From NCBI RefSeq assembly GCF_000092645.1, contig NC_014165.1, positions 2,728,001 through 2,792,000 on the forward strand: 64,000 nt of DNA, given 5' to 3'. The notes below the pieces were generated by a model. It saw only the letters and a list, made by a program, of their open reading frames with translations. It was not told the origin of the DNA and did not search any database. Below, piece by piece: positions 48,392 to 59,829 of the stretch. Positions within the stretch are counted from its first letter, which is position 1. The number at the start of each line of letters is the position of its first letter. Both the position numbers and the translations under genes were made by a program. The DNA comes from Thermobispora bispora DSM 43833. Lineage in GTDB: Bacteria > Actinomycetota > Actinomycetes > Streptosporangiales > Streptosporangiaceae.

Positions 48392-51055
48392 TCACATCCG
48401 AACGGACTCGGGCTCGTCCCCGGCGACGGGCCAGCGGAGCCGGCGCGGGCCGACGTCCGGGCGCGGCCCGGTGACCGGGCGCACCACGGCGCGCGCGCCC
48501 AGCACCACGGCCCCGGTCTTCCCGACCAGCACGGGGTCGAGGTCGAGCCGGGCGACCTCGGGGAGCTGGTCGGCGAGGAGCCCGACCCGGATGAGGAGGT
48601 CCTCCAGGGCGTCGACCGCCACCGGCTGGGAGCCGTACTCGCCGAAGAGCAGCGGCGCGGCCCGCACGGACCGGACCAGGCTCGCCGCGTCCTCGGCGGT
48701 GAGCGGCGCGAGCCGGTAGGCCTGGTCGTGGAGGAGCCGGGCGACCACCTCGCCGAGCCCGAACGACACGACCGCGCCGAAGTGCCGGTCCTGCACCACG
48801 CCGATGATCGTGGGCACCGCGGGCTGCGGCACCATGCGCTGCACGCCGAGCCGCGCGCCGGGCCCGAGCTGCTCGGCCAGGTCGATGAACGCCTGCCGGA
48901 TGGCGACGGGTTCGGTGAGCCCCATCCGGACGGTGCCGGCGCGGAGCGCGCCGGCGGGGTCGATCGCCTTCACCACCACGGGGTGGCCGATCCGCCGGGC
49001 GGCGGCCACCGCCTCGTCGGCCGTGGCCACCGGGTACACCGGCCACACGTCGATGCCGTAGCACGCCAGCAGCGCCCCGGCGTCGATCACGTGCTCGCGC
49101 TCGCCGTCCCGGCTCAGCACCTCGGTGACGAGCGTCCGGGCCCGCCGCACGTCGATGCCCGCCACGGACGGGACCGCGCCGACCGGCTCCTCCCGCCACC
49201 GCGCGTACGCGACCACGTGGGCGAGCGCCCGGACCGCCTCCTCCGGCGCCGGGTAGGAGGGGATGGAGCCCGGCCCGGGCGTGCCGTCCTCGTTGGGGAC
49301 CCGGAGCTCGGGCGGCAGGCCCATCTGGCCTTCGAAGGTGGCGAGGACCGGTTTGCCGGAGTCACGGGAGACGCGGAGCACCTCGGCGGCGACCGCGGCC
49401 GCGTCCCCGGGGATCGGCGGCATGTAGATGACGACCGCGGCGTCCACCTCCGGCAGGACGCGCGCGAGCGCCTTGCCGAACTCGGCCGCGCCCGCCCGGG
49501 CCCCCAGGTTGACCGGCTCGATCGGCTCGAGCCCGTGGTCGACGCACGCGTCCACCGCGATCAGCGCGAGCGCGTCCGAGTTGCTCACCAGGCCGATCCG
49601 CCGGCCCTTCGGCAGCGGCTGGTAGGCGACGAGCTGGGCGACGTCGAAGAGCTGGGTGAGGTCGTCGACCCGGATCACGCCCGTCTGCTCGAACAGCGAG
49701 CGCAGCGCGTCGTCGGGGAGGCCGAGCACCGGGGCGGCGTGCCCGGGCGGCACCCCCGGGCTCTTCACCATCACGATCGGCTTCTTCTTGGAGATCCGGC
49801 GGGCGAGCCGGGCGAACTTCCGCGGGTTGCCGAGCGACTCCAGGTAGAGGAGGATCACGTCGGTCGCCGGGTCCTCCTCCCAGTACTGCAGGCAGTCGTT
49901 GCCGGAGACGTCGGCCCGGTTCCCCGCCGAGACGAAGGTGGAGATGCCCATCCCCCGTTGCGCCACCCGCTGGAGCAGGGCGGTGCCGAGCGCGCCCGAC
50001 TGGCAGAAGAACCCGACCCTCCCGCGGCTCGGCAGGGTCGCGGCCAGGGTGGCGTTGAGCCGGACGGCCGGGTCGGTGTTGGCGATGCCGAGGCAGTTGG
50101 GGCCCACCACGCGCATGCCGTACGCCCGGGCGATGCGGACCAGCTCCTGCTGCCGGGCGCGGCCCTCGGGCCCGGTCTCGCCGAACCCGGAGGAGACCAC
50201 GATGAGGCCCTTGACGCCCTTCTCCGCGCACTCCCGGACCAGGTCGAGCACGCCCTCGGCCGGGACGGCGAGCACCGCGAGGTCGACCTCGCCGTCGATC
50301 GCCGAGACGCTCTTGTACGCGCGGACCCCGGCCACCGCCCGCACCTCCCGGTGGACCGGGTAGACCGGCCCGGTGAAGTCGGCGGCGAGCAGGTTGCGCA
50401 GCACGGTCTGCCCCACCCCGCCGGGCTCCCGGCTCGCGCCGATCACCGCCACCGAGCTCGGGGTGAGCAGCCGGGCGATGGACCGCGCCTCCGCGTAGTG
50501 CTCGCGGGCGAGCCGCACCTCCACGGAGCTGGTGGTCGTGGACAGGTCCAGGGTCATGCGGACCACGCCGTCCTCGAACCGGCTCTGCACCGTGTAGCCG
50601 GCCTCGCGAAGCACCGCGATCATCCGGTGGTTGCCCGGGAGCACGTCCGCGATGAAGGTCCGGATCCCCCGCTCGCGCGCGGCGGCGCGCAGGTGCTCCA
50701 GGAGCACCGAGGCGAGCCCTCTGCCCTGGTGGGCGTCCTCGACGAGGAAGGCCACCTCGGCCTGGTCCCGCGGCTCGAGCCGGTCGTACCGGACGACGGC
50801 CACCATGTCATCGCCGATCGTCGCGATCAGGGCGACCCGGTCGTCGTAGTCGACGTTGGTGAACCAGACGATCTCCTTCTCGGTGAGCCGGGGACGCGGT
50901 GCGAAGTACCGGAAGTAGATCGACTCGGGGGAGAGCCGGCTGTAGAAGGCGCGCAGGAGGTCGGCGTCGTCCGGCCGGATCGGGCGCACGTGCGCCGTCC
51001 CGCCGTCGGCGAGAACGACGTCCGCCTCCCAGTGGGAGGGGTATGGGGATCGCAC
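48392..51055 (-). CDS. GNAT acetyltransferase fused to acyl-CoA synthetase (NDP-forming), protein acetyltransferase type
   Basis: 887 residues. The N-terminal about 170 residues are a GNAT domain (HVRPIRPDDADLLRAFYSRL, AEVAFLVEDAHQGRGLASVL). The rest is the CoA-binding and ATP-grasp array of ADP-forming acyl-CoA synthetases: SSVAVIGASREPGGVGQTVL, GVKGLIVVSSGFGETGPEGR, GPNCLGIANTDP, FCQSGALGTALLQRVAQRG and the C-terminal ATP-grasp GHPVVVKAIDPAGALRAGTV. The architecture equals actinobacterial Pat-type lysine acetyltransferases, with GNAT first (the reverse of E. coli PatZ), which control acetyl-CoA synthetase and other enzymes. Start GTG 51055. Confidence 0.92.
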   Translation of the reverse strand: MRSPYPSHWEADVVLADGGTAHVRPIRPDDADLLRAFYSRLSPESIYFRYFAPRPRLTEKEIVWFTNVDYDDRVALIATIGDDMVAVVRYDRLEPRDQAEVAFLVEDAHQGRGLASVLLEHLRAAARERGIRTFIADVLPGNHRMIAVLREAGYTVQSRFEDGVVRMTLDLSTTTSSVEVRLAREHYAEARSIARLLTPSSVAVIGASREPGGVGQTVLRNLLAADFTGPVYPVHREVRAVAGVRAYKSVSAIDGEVDLAVLAVPAEGVLDLVRECAEKGVKGLIVVSSGFGETGPEGRARQQELVRIARAYGMRVVGPNCLGIANTDPAVRLNATLAATLPSRGRVGFFCQSGALGTALLQRVAQRGMGISTFVSAGNRADVSGNDCLQYWEEDPATDVILLYLESLGNPRKFARLARRISKKKPIVMVKSPGVPPGHAAPVLGLPDDALRSLFEQTGVIRVDDLTQLFDVAQLVAYQPLPKGRRIGLVSNSDALALIAVDACVDHGLEPIEPVNLGARAGAAEFGKALARVLPEVDAAVVIYMPPIPGDAAAVAAEVLRVSRDSGKPVLATFEGQMGLPPELRVPNEDGTPGPGSIPSYPAPEEAVRALAHVVAYARWREEPVGAVPSVAGIDVRRARTLVTEVLSRDGEREHVIDAGALLACYGIDVWPVYPVATADEAVAAARRIGHPVVVKAIDPAGALRAGTVRMGLTEPVAIRQAFIDLAEQLGPGARLGVQRMVPQPAVPTIIGVVQDRHFGAVVSFGLGEVVARLLHDQAYRLAPLTAEDAASLVRSVRAAPLLFGEYGSQPVAVDALEDLLIRVGLLADQLPEVARLDLDPVLVGKTGAVVLGARAVVRPVTGPRPDVGPRRLRWPVAGDEPESVRM

Positions 51056-51478
51056 AGCTCAAGGCTAATCGCGGTAACCGGGAGCCCCAGAGGCGCAAGG
51101 CCCGTCCTCGACGGTCCTCCGGCCTTCCCGGCCCGGGGCCGCCGTCCCTGCGCGGGCGCCGCGCCGCGGCGGGGTGGGCGCACGGGGCAGCGCGGCGAAC
51201 CGTTCCTCACCCGGCCCGGCCACCGGGGTCACCGGGCCGGCCGCCGCCGGAGCGGCGAGGGCCGGCCGGCGGCGGCTCCCCCGGGAGCCCACCGGGACGG
51301 CTGATCGATTTTGGCTACGCTTGCGCATCGAGCAGGGGCCCGTCCCCCTCTGCACCCCACGGCAACGCCAGTAACTGTTAGGTTCTTGGTCAACGGCTCA
51401 TCGCACGGAGAGGATGCGCGCTTCTCCGGGATGGCGCCGGGCCCGTCTCCGCAAACCAGTCGGCAAGGTGGTGACGTC
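51056..51478. other. Divergent intergenic region before the PfkB gene
   Basis: Promoters for the leftward acetyltransferase and rightward kinase should lie here. 51295-51330 is AT-richer (GATTTTGGCTACGCTTGCG). No gene or repeat is credible. Confidence 0.35.
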
Positions 51479-52372
51479 ATGACGCGGGTCGTCGTGGTGG
51501 GTGATCTCATGACCGACGCGATCGCGCGCGCCCGGTATCCGTTGGCGAGATCAAGCGACACCCCGGCAACCGTGACCATGCACGGTGGTGGCTCCGGAGC
51601 CAACATCGCGTCCTGGCTGGCAGTGGAGCGCACCGAGGTGGCCTTCATCGGCCGTCGCGGCGCCGACATCACCGGCCGCAACCGCGACATGGAACTCATG
51701 GGCTACGGCGTCGACGCCCGGCTGGTGATGGACCCGGAGCGACCTACCGGCACCTGCGTCGTCATGGTCACCCACAAGGGCCAGCGGACCATGCTCTCCG
51801 ACCCGGGGGCCAACGCCGCCCTCTCGCCGGAGGACCTGCCGCGCGACCTCTTCACCGCCGACGCCCACCTGCACATGTCGGGCTACACCCTGCTCAACGA
51901 GGGGTCGCGGGAGGCCGGGCTGGCCGCGCTCGACCTGGCCCGCCGCGTCGGCATGTCGATCTCGGTGGACTGCGCGTCGGCCGCCCCGCTGGAGCGGACC
52001 GGTGCCGAGCCGTTCCTGGAGTGGACGCACGGGGCGAAGCTGCTCTTCGCCAACGTCGACCAGGCCCGGGTGCTCACCGGCCGGGAGGAGCCGTTCGCGG
52101 CCGCCAAGGTGCTCACCGCCTGGTTCCCCCAGGTCGTGATCAAGCTCGGCGAGGAGGGCTCGCTCTGGTATGCCAACGGCCGGGCCGAGCCGGTCCGGGT
52201 GCCGGCCGAGCCCGTGGAGCAGGTGGTGGACGGCACCGGCGCGGGCGACGCCTTCATCGCGGGCTTCCTCCCGCCGTGGCTCGAGGGCAAGCCTCCGGCC
52301 GAGGCGCTCGCGGCCGGCAACGCGCTCGCCGCCAAGTGCCTCTCCATCCTCGGCGCCCGTCCCCGCCTCTGA
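51479..52372 (+). CDS. PfkB-family carbohydrate kinase
   Basis: 297 residues of the ribokinase/PfkB fold. The N-terminal signature is TRVVVVGDLMTDAIARA and MHGGGSGANIASWLA. The C-terminal signature DGTGAGDAFIAGFLP contains the catalytic Asp and anion hole. The middle has RPTGTCVVMVTHKGQRTMLS DPGANAALSP (two parts), which binds the sugar, and VVIKLGEEGSLWYANG. It phosphorylates a sugar or nucleoside that cannot be named. ATG 51479 has AAGGTGG upstream; an upstream ATG would add 56 residues of low-quality sequence. Confidence 0.88.
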   Translation: MTRVVVVGDLMTDAIARARYPLARSSDTPATVTMHGGGSGANIASWLAVERTEVAFIGRRGADITGRNRDMELMGYGVDARLVMDPERPTGTCVVMVTHKGQRTMLSDPGANAALSPEDLPRDLFTADAHLHMSGYTLLNEGSREAGLAALDLARRVGMSISVDCASAAPLERTGAEPFLEWTHGAKLLFANVDQARVLTGREEPFAAAKVLTAWFPQVVIKLGEEGSLWYANGRAEPVRVPAEPVEQVVDGTGAGDAFIAGFLPPWLEGKPPAEALAAGNALAAKCLSILGARPRL

Positions 52373-52419
52373 CCGGCGTACGGCTCGCCGTACGGGCTCG
52401 ATCCGCCGGATCCACCGCG

Positions 52420-52510
52420 CACGGCCCTTACCCGCGGCACGGCCCTTACCTGCGCGGCCCCGGCCTGCGGCACGGGGCCGACCTGCGCCGACCTGTGGCA
52501 CGGGCGTGAT
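52420..52510. repeat. Short tandem repeats after the PfkB gene
   Basis: GGCACGGCCCTTACC-like and GCGGCACGGGGCCGACC-like units recur four or five times with a spacing of about 18-22 bases. Noncoding. Confidence 0.5.
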
Positions 52511-52591
52511 CCGCGGCCCGGCGCGCGCTGAACCGCTCCAAACCGGGGGCCGGTCGCCCGCCGCCCCGGCCGGGATCGGAGGATCTGCACC

Positions 52592-53167
52592 ATGGACGTG
52601 ACGACCTGGTACCTGGAGCAGACCAGCCGCGCCGACCTCCGCCCGGCGCGCCCGCCCCGCGAGCCGGTGCAGATCGTGCGGGCGGAGATCCCGAGCCCCG
52701 AGTTCAGCCGGTTCCTCTACACGGCCGTCGGCGGTGACTGGCACTGGACGCAGCGGCTCTCCTGGACGTGGCGGGAGTGGCGGGACTGGCTCAGCCGGCC
52801 CGGCGTGGAGACGTGGGTGGCGTGGCTGCGCGGCACGCCCGCCGGGTACGCGGAGCTCGACGCGCAGGAGAACGGCACGGTGGAGATCTCCGGTTTCGGG
52901 CTGCTCCGCCACGCCATCGGCCGGGGCATCGGCGGCCACCTGCTCTCCGAGGTGACGGCCCGCGCCTGGGACCTGGCCGACCGCTGGCCCGGCCGGGAGC
53001 CGACCCGGCGGGTCTGGGTGCACACCTGCTCCCTCGACGCGCCGGCCGCCCTGCCCAACTACCTGGCGCGCGGGTTCCGGGTCTTCGACGAACGGCTCAA
53101 CGTGCCCGGTGACGCGTACCGGGGACCGACCCCGGGGCCGTGGCCCGGGGCGGGGCCGCGGGACTGA
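52592..53167 (+). CDS. GNAT-family N-acetyltransferase
   Basis: 191 residues. The GNAT core is visible: VETWVAWLRGTPAGYAELDA, VEISGFGLLRHAIGRGIGGH with the acetyl-CoA pyrophosphate-binding R-G-I-G-G loop, LLSEVTARAW, and VWVHTCSLDAPAALPNYLAR GFRVF (two parts). The acceptor is unknown. It lies upstream of parC on the same strand with a 90-base gap. The last 20 residues are Gly/Pro-rich. Confidence 0.85.
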   Translation: MDVTTWYLEQTSRADLRPARPPREPVQIVRAEIPSPEFSRFLYTAVGGDWHWTQRLSWTWREWRDWLSRPGVETWVAWLRGTPAGYAELDAQENGTVEISGFGLLRHAIGRGIGGHLLSEVTARAWDLADRWPGREPTRRVWVHTCSLDAPAALPNYLARGFRVFDERLNVPGDAYRGPTPGPWPGAGPRD

Positions 53168-53254
53168 GACCCCGGCGGGGCCGGCCGTCCACCGGGGCGG
53201 CCGATGGCCCGCGTCCGGTCGCGGCCACCTCCGGTCATCGGCACAATGTTCGAT

Positions 53255-55771
<2,517 letters not shown>

Positions 55772-55791
55772 CCCACCCGCGCCGGCCCGGC

Positions 55792-56148
55792 TCAGGTGCA
55801 GAGGCAGAACGGGTGGCCGGCCGGGTCGAGGAAGACCCGGTAGCCCTTCCCCGGCTGGTGCTCGTGCTTGACCGCGCCCAGCGCCACGGCCTCGGCCTCG
55901 GCCTGGTCGAGGTCGTCGACGGCCAGGTCGAGGTGGCACTGCTGCGGGCGCTCCGGGTCCGGCCAGGCCGGGGGCCGGTAGTCCGCGACGCGCTGGAAGC
56001 CGAGGATGAGGCCACCGTCCGAGATCGTCACCCAGTCGTCGCTCTCATGGGTGACCTCCCACCCGAGCAGCGCTGAGTAGAAGCCCGCCAGCGCCTTAGG
56101 GTCCGGGCAGTCGAGCACCATCGCCTCTATCCGGGCGATTCCCGCCAT
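55792..56148 (-). CDS. VOC family protein (glyoxalase-like)
   Basis: 118 residues: ARIEAMVLDCPDPKALAGFY, LGWEVTHESDDWVTISDGGL, QQCHLDLAVDDLDQAEAEAV and FLDPAGHPFCLCT, the common Glyoxalase-like domain of actinobacteria. ATG 56148 follows AAGGAGG at optimal spacing. A 19-bp perfect inverted repeat ends just upstream of that ribosome site, so expression is probably repressor-controlled. Substrate unknown. Confidence 0.85.
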   Translation of the reverse strand: MAGIARIEAMVLDCPDPKALAGFYSALLGWEVTHESDDWVTISDGGLILGFQRVADYRPPAWPDPERPQQCHLDLAVDDLDQAEAEAVALGAVKHEHQPGKGYRVFLDPAGHPFCLCT

Positions 56149-56165
56149 GCGCGCCTCCTTTGCCG

Positions 56166-56214
56166 CCGATCGTGCGACACCAGTGAACAACTTACACTGG
56201 TGTCGCACGATCGG
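56166..56214 (-). promoter_or_regulatory. 19-bp perfect inverted repeat, strong operator candidate
   Basis: CCGATCGTGCGACACCAGT at 56166-56184 and its exact complement ACTGGTGTCGCACGATCGG at 56196-56214 flank an 11-base AT-rich centre. It lies 5 bases upstream of the Shine-Dalgarno of the VOC gene. Length and symmetry fit a TetR-type operator covering the promoter; an mRNA hairpin is the other possibility. Confidence 0.7.
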
Positions 56215-56480
56215 CCATCCCGGTGATCCGGCCGCCCGGCCGGAGCGCGCGGGCGCGAGCGGGCGGGCTCCGCGGGCCGCCCGGAGCACGGCGTACGGAG
56301 CGCGGGGGATGAGCGGATCGAGCCGGCCCGCACGGGAATCCGGCCCGGTTGCGGGAGCGGGTGGACCGAGGCGGCCCTGGGAGCGGCCGGCGCTCGCCCG
56401 CCGCCGCGCCCGGCGCGGGCCTATTTAATAGGAGTGAAGGCAAGCGAAAAGGAGACCGGGAAACCACGGGAGACCCGAAT

Positions 56481-57044
56481 ATGGCCGTCAACTCTTTCAT
56501 GGTCCCGCTCGGCACCCAGGCGCCGGATTTCGACCTGCCGTCCATCGACGGCGGCCGGGTCAAGCGCTCCGATTTCGCGGGACGGCCGCTTCTGGTGATC
56601 TTCTTGTCCAACCACTGCCCGTACGTCCGCCGGATCGAGGAGGGCATCGGCCGGTTCGCCGCCGACTACCGGGACCGGATCGCCATCGTCGGGATCATGA
56701 GCAACGACGTCGTCAACTACCCCGACGACGACGTTGCCCACCTGCGGGAGCAGGCCAAGCGCGCCGGCTTCGGCTTCCCGTACCTGGTGGACGAGACCCA
56801 GGAGGTGGCGCGGGCCTACCGCGCGGCCTGCACGCCCGACTTCTTCCTCTTCGACGCCGACCACAGGCTCGTCTACCGGGGGCAGTTCGACGACGCGCGC
56901 CCGGGCAACGACGTCCCGGTCACCGGCGCGTCGCTGCGGGCCGCGGCCGACGCCGTGCTCGAGGGGCGCACCCTCCCCGAATCCGAGCAGCGGCCGAGCC
57001 TCGGCTGCGGCATCAAGTGGAAGCCGGGAAACGAGCCGTCCTGA
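56481..57044 (+). CDS. Thioredoxin-fold redoxin (AhpC/TSA-like)
   Basis: 187 residues. GTQAPDFDLPSIDGGRVKRS, then LLVIFLSNHCPYVRRIEEGI with a single Cys in NHCPYV in place of a CxxC, VGIMSNDVVNYPDDDVAHLR, YLVDETQEVARAYRAACTPD FFLFD (two parts), and LGCGIKWKP at the end. This is the widespread NHCPYV redoxin family, thought to act as a thiol oxidoreductase or peroxidase in the cytosol; no partner is shown. ATG 56481 was chosen because the fold begins there. Confidence 0.85.
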   Translation: MAVNSFMVPLGTQAPDFDLPSIDGGRVKRSDFAGRPLLVIFLSNHCPYVRRIEEGIGRFAADYRDRIAIVGIMSNDVVNYPDDDVAHLREQAKRAGFGFPYLVDETQEVARAYRAACTPDFFLFDADHRLVYRGQFDDARPGNDVPVTGASLRAAADAVLEGRTLPESEQRPSLGCGIKWKPGNEPS

Positions 57045-57113
57045 CGTTAAACCTGAAATAAGAAATTCTTATGGCTGTTCACCGATCTGGAGCCCCATGC
57101 GATCATCCAGGAC

Positions 57114-57614
57114 GTGAACAGCGTATTCGCCGACATTTTCTCCGCCAACGAAAAATTTAATCACGAATTCAACCATCAAGGATTGATCGGCCGCGCTCGC
57201 CGCGGGCTCGCCGTGGTGACCTGCATGGACGCCCGGATCGATCCGCTGGAGGCGCTCGGGTTGCGCATCGGTGACGCCGTCATCCTCCGCAACCCGGGCG
57301 CCCGGGTCACCGACGACGTGCTGCGAGCGCTGATCCTCGCCGTGTACGTGCTCGGCGTCGAGCGGATCCTCGTGATGCCGCACACCGACTGCAAGATGAC
57401 CAAGATGACCGACGCCGAGCTCCACGACCTCATCGCCACCCGGTACGGCGTGGACACCCGGGACGTCGCCTTCGGCACCATCCCCGATCAGATGGCGACC
57501 CTTCAGGCGGATCTGACCAGGATCAGGACCAGCCGGCACCTGCCCGGCCGGCTCGCGGTGTGCGGCGCGCTGTACGACGTCGGCACGGGCAGGCTCGCGC
57601 CGATCGAGGCTTGA
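57114..57614 (+). CDS. Beta-class carbonic anhydrase-like protein, copy 1
   Basis: 166 residues. VTCMDARIDPLEALGLRIGD holds the zinc Cys and the Asp-Arg dyad, RNPGARVTDDVLRALILAV the second conserved loop, and MPHTDCKMTK the zinc His and Cys. The size is that of the small beta-carbonic anhydrases (CO2/bicarbonate interconversion). The start GTG follows an AT-rich patch. It is about 35-40% like the second copy at 59830 by eye. Upstream gene: redoxin. Confidence 0.88.
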   Translation: MNSVFADIFSANEKFNHEFNHQGLIGRARRGLAVVTCMDARIDPLEALGLRIGDAVILRNPGARVTDDVLRALILAVYVLGVERILVMPHTDCKMTKMTDAELHDLIATRYGVDTRDVAFGTIPDQMATLQADLTRIRTSRHLPGRLAVCGALYDVGTGRLAPIEA

Positions 57615-57833
57615 TGGCCGGCTTCTTGCCGGCCGGCTTCCGGCTCTCCCGGCCCGCACCGAGCCGGGCCCCGTGCCGGTCCGGGGTTCACGCCCGACCG
57701 AAATCCACATCCGGCCAGGATCCGCCGGCGGGGACGCGGTGACCGGAACCACCCTTGGGGGCTGCTACGTTCACGTGATCGGATGACTACGTTTTACCGG
57801 AAAAATCAAGACCGACCCCCCAAGGAGTGGTTG

Positions 57834-58835
57834 ATGCACTTTCGTCTGCGCGGCCCCGCCGACGGTGGATTCCTCTCATCCCGCGGCGCCGGAATCCTGG
57901 CCGTGCTCGCCGCCCTCGTCGTCGGCGTGCCGACGGTGTTCGGCGTGATCAGCGGGTTCGAGCGCACCAGCGGCGGTGAGGTCGCGGTCGTGCGTAACGG
58001 CGGGCCGTTCGACGACAACAAGATCCGCCAGATCATCCCGCCCGGCTCCAGCATCACCTGGACCGGCATGTGGTCGCAGGTCCACCGCTACCCGGCCCAG
58101 CAGCGCTTCTACACGATCACCTCGGACCAGGACGCCGGCGAGCGCGCCGGGGTGGACGTCGTCACCGTGCCGAGCGGTGACGGCGTGAACATGGGGATCG
58201 AGGGCACGGTCTACTTCTCCCTCAACCTCGACCCGGCGACCCTCAAGGCGTTCGACGACAAGTTCGGCACCCGGAAGTTCCGGAGCGGCGGCTCGGCCTA
58301 CTACCCGTGGGAGGGCGACGAGGGGTGGTCCGCCTTCCTCGACCAGATCATCCGGCCGGTGATCGAGAACAACCTGCGCGCGCAGATCGGCAACTTCCGC
58401 TGCGCCGAGCTCATCTCGTCGTGCTCGCTGGTGCAGAACACCTCCTCCGGCCGGCAGCCCTCGCTCCAGCAGTTCGACAACAACGCGAACATCGCCAAGA
58501 TCCAGGACGCGGTGAACAAGAGCCTCGCGCAGGATCTCAAGAACATGCTCGGGGCCGAGTTCCTCACCGACATCCACTTCAACCTCTCCCGGGTCACCCT
58601 GCCCAAGGTGGTCCAGGAGGCCGTGGACCAGGCGCAGGCCCAGTTCGCGAAGGTGAGCGAGGCGCAGGCGAAGGTCGCGCAGGCGCGCGCCGAGGCCGAG
58701 GCGAACAAGGCCCGGCAGGAGGGCTACAACCGGTGCCCGACCTGTGCTGAGATCGAGAAGCTGAAGGCCCTTCCGCAGGGCATCACCGTGTACGCGCCGG
58801 GCAACGCCGGGGGGATCGCGCTGCCCACCCGCTGA
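57834..58835 (+). CDS. SPFH/prohibitin-domain membrane protein
   Basis: 333 residues. A membrane anchor (GAGILAVLAALVVGVPTVFG V near residues 15-35) is followed by an SPFH domain (SGGEVAVVRNGGPFDDNKIR, NMGIEGTVYFSLNLDPATLK, FLDQIIRPVIENNLRAQIGN) and a coiled coil (QAQAQFAKVSEAQAKVAQAR AEAEANKARQEGY in two parts). The end has a CPTC pair. It should form membrane-bound ring or scaffold assemblies as flotillins and prohibitins do. ATG 57834 has AAGGAG at ideal spacing; ATG 57783 would add 17 residues. The next gene encodes a small membrane protein and is probably cotranscribed. Confidence 0.88.
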   Translation: MHFRLRGPADGGFLSSRGAGILAVLAALVVGVPTVFGVISGFERTSGGEVAVVRNGGPFDDNKIRQIIPPGSSITWTGMWSQVHRYPAQQRFYTITSDQDAGERAGVDVVTVPSGDGVNMGIEGTVYFSLNLDPATLKAFDDKFGTRKFRSGGSAYYPWEGDEGWSAFLDQIIRPVIENNLRAQIGNFRCAELISSCSLVQNTSSGRQPSLQQFDNNANIAKIQDAVNKSLAQDLKNMLGAEFLTDIHFNLSRVTLPKVVQEAVDQAQAQFAKVSEAQAKVAQARAEAEANKARQEGYNRCPTCAEIEKLKALPQGITVYAPGNAGGIALPTR

Positions 58836-58874
58836 TCAGGCGGGCCGCGCACCCATCCGACCGAAGGAGCTGAG

Positions 58875-59186
58875 ATGCGAGTGCTCGCCCTCCTGGCGGC
58901 CGTCGTCCTGCTCGCGCTTCTCGTGTACCTCCTGCTGCTCCTGGTGCGCCCGCCGCGGCGCGCCGGGGCGCCGGCCAGGCCCCGCTGGGAGGTCGACACG
59001 GTCATGGAGAACGGCTGGACGCTCGTCATCGTCCGGAAGGTCACCACGGGCCCGGACGGACCCGTGGAGCTCACCCGGCAGACGGTGGCGGCGATCCCGG
59101 ACGACGACCCGAACTGGTCCGAGCGCTACAAGGCGGCCTTGGCCGAGGCCCGCGATCGGGCCAGCACCCTGGAACTGGAGTCCTAG
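58875..59186 (+). CDS. Small single-pass membrane protein linked to the SPFH gene
   Basis: 103 residues. Residues 2-24 are one hydrophobic helix (VLALLAAVVLLALLVYLLLL), then basic PPRRAGAPARPRW and a soluble part (VDTVMENGWTLVIVRKVTTG; ERYKAALAEARDRASTLELE). GAAGGAG precedes the ATG and the SPFH gene stops 39 bases upstream, so they form a pair. I do not recognise the family. Confidence 0.7.
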   Translation: MRVLALLAAVVLLALLVYLLLLLVRPPRRAGAPARPRWEVDTVMENGWTLVIVRKVTTGPDGPVELTRQTVAAIPDDDPNWSERYKAALAEARDRASTLELES

Positions 59187-59201
59187 CGTCGCGCCCGTCC
59201 G

Positions 59202-59219
59202 GCTCCCCGCCCGGGGAGC
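59202..59219 (+). terminator. Hairpin after the SPFH pair
   Basis: GCTCCCC (59202-59208) and GGGGAGC (59213-59219) with a GCCC loop, 16 bases after the stop; GC-rich flanks extend the stem imperfectly. Confidence 0.5.
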
Positions 59220-59270
59220 GGGCGGGTGACGCGCGGGCACCTCGCGCTCTTCCCTGTTCCAGGCCCCTGG

Positions 59271-59455
59271 GTGCGGACGCGCGCGCCCGGGCACGGCGGC
59301 GGCCGACGCCCTGCCGGAGCCGCTCCACGTCCGGACGCGCGCACTCCCGGGCACGATGGCGGGCCCACGCCCTGCCGGGTCCACTTCACGTCCGGACGCG
59401 CGCACTCCCGGGCACGATGGCGGACCGGCACCCGCGCCGGGCCCGCTCCCCGCAC
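59271..59455. repeat. Three tandem copies of a 58-61 bp unit
   Basis: Copies begin at 59271, 59329 and 59390 with GTCCGGACGCGCGCACTCCC (first copy GTGCGGACGCGCGCGCCC). The whole interval 59187-59829 has no credible gene; besides this repeat it holds only GC-rich sequence and, in its last 60 bases, an AT-richer promoter region for the carbonic anhydrase. Confidence 0.7.
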
Positions 59456-59829
59456 CCGGATCGGACCGTTCCACCCCGCCAAGAGCCCGAACCGCCCTGC
59501 TGTTCCGGCACCGGCCCCGAGCCGCGCCTCGATCCGCCCGCCGCTCGGGAGCCGCTCTTCGATTCGCCCGCCTGCCCGGCGCCGTCGTTGCGATCCGCAT
59601 CTCCACCCGAGCGGCTTCGAGATCCGGTATGGCCGGAGCCGCGCTGGGATCCGCCGGACGGAGCCGGGGTCCGCCTGTGATCGGGCGTGGCGTCATCCGG
59701 CCGGGTATGGCGTAGGCCGTCCGGTTGCACCCTGCTCTCTCCCGGTCACGATCCGTCTTTACCCGGAGTCCCCGCGGCTATATGCTGAATTTCCCGTAGG
59801 AATTATCAACTTGATCCGAGAGGACACGC

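Noticed and set aside
44949-48719. 1256-codon plus-strand open frame
   Set aside because: Antisense to the LysE, rhodanese, phosphodiesterase and DUF5998 genes, with no domain features.
47766-49199. A 477-residue DUF5998 protein with long N-terminal extension
   Set aside because: The extension is antisense-like noise over the acetyltransferase gene; the true ATG is at 48359.
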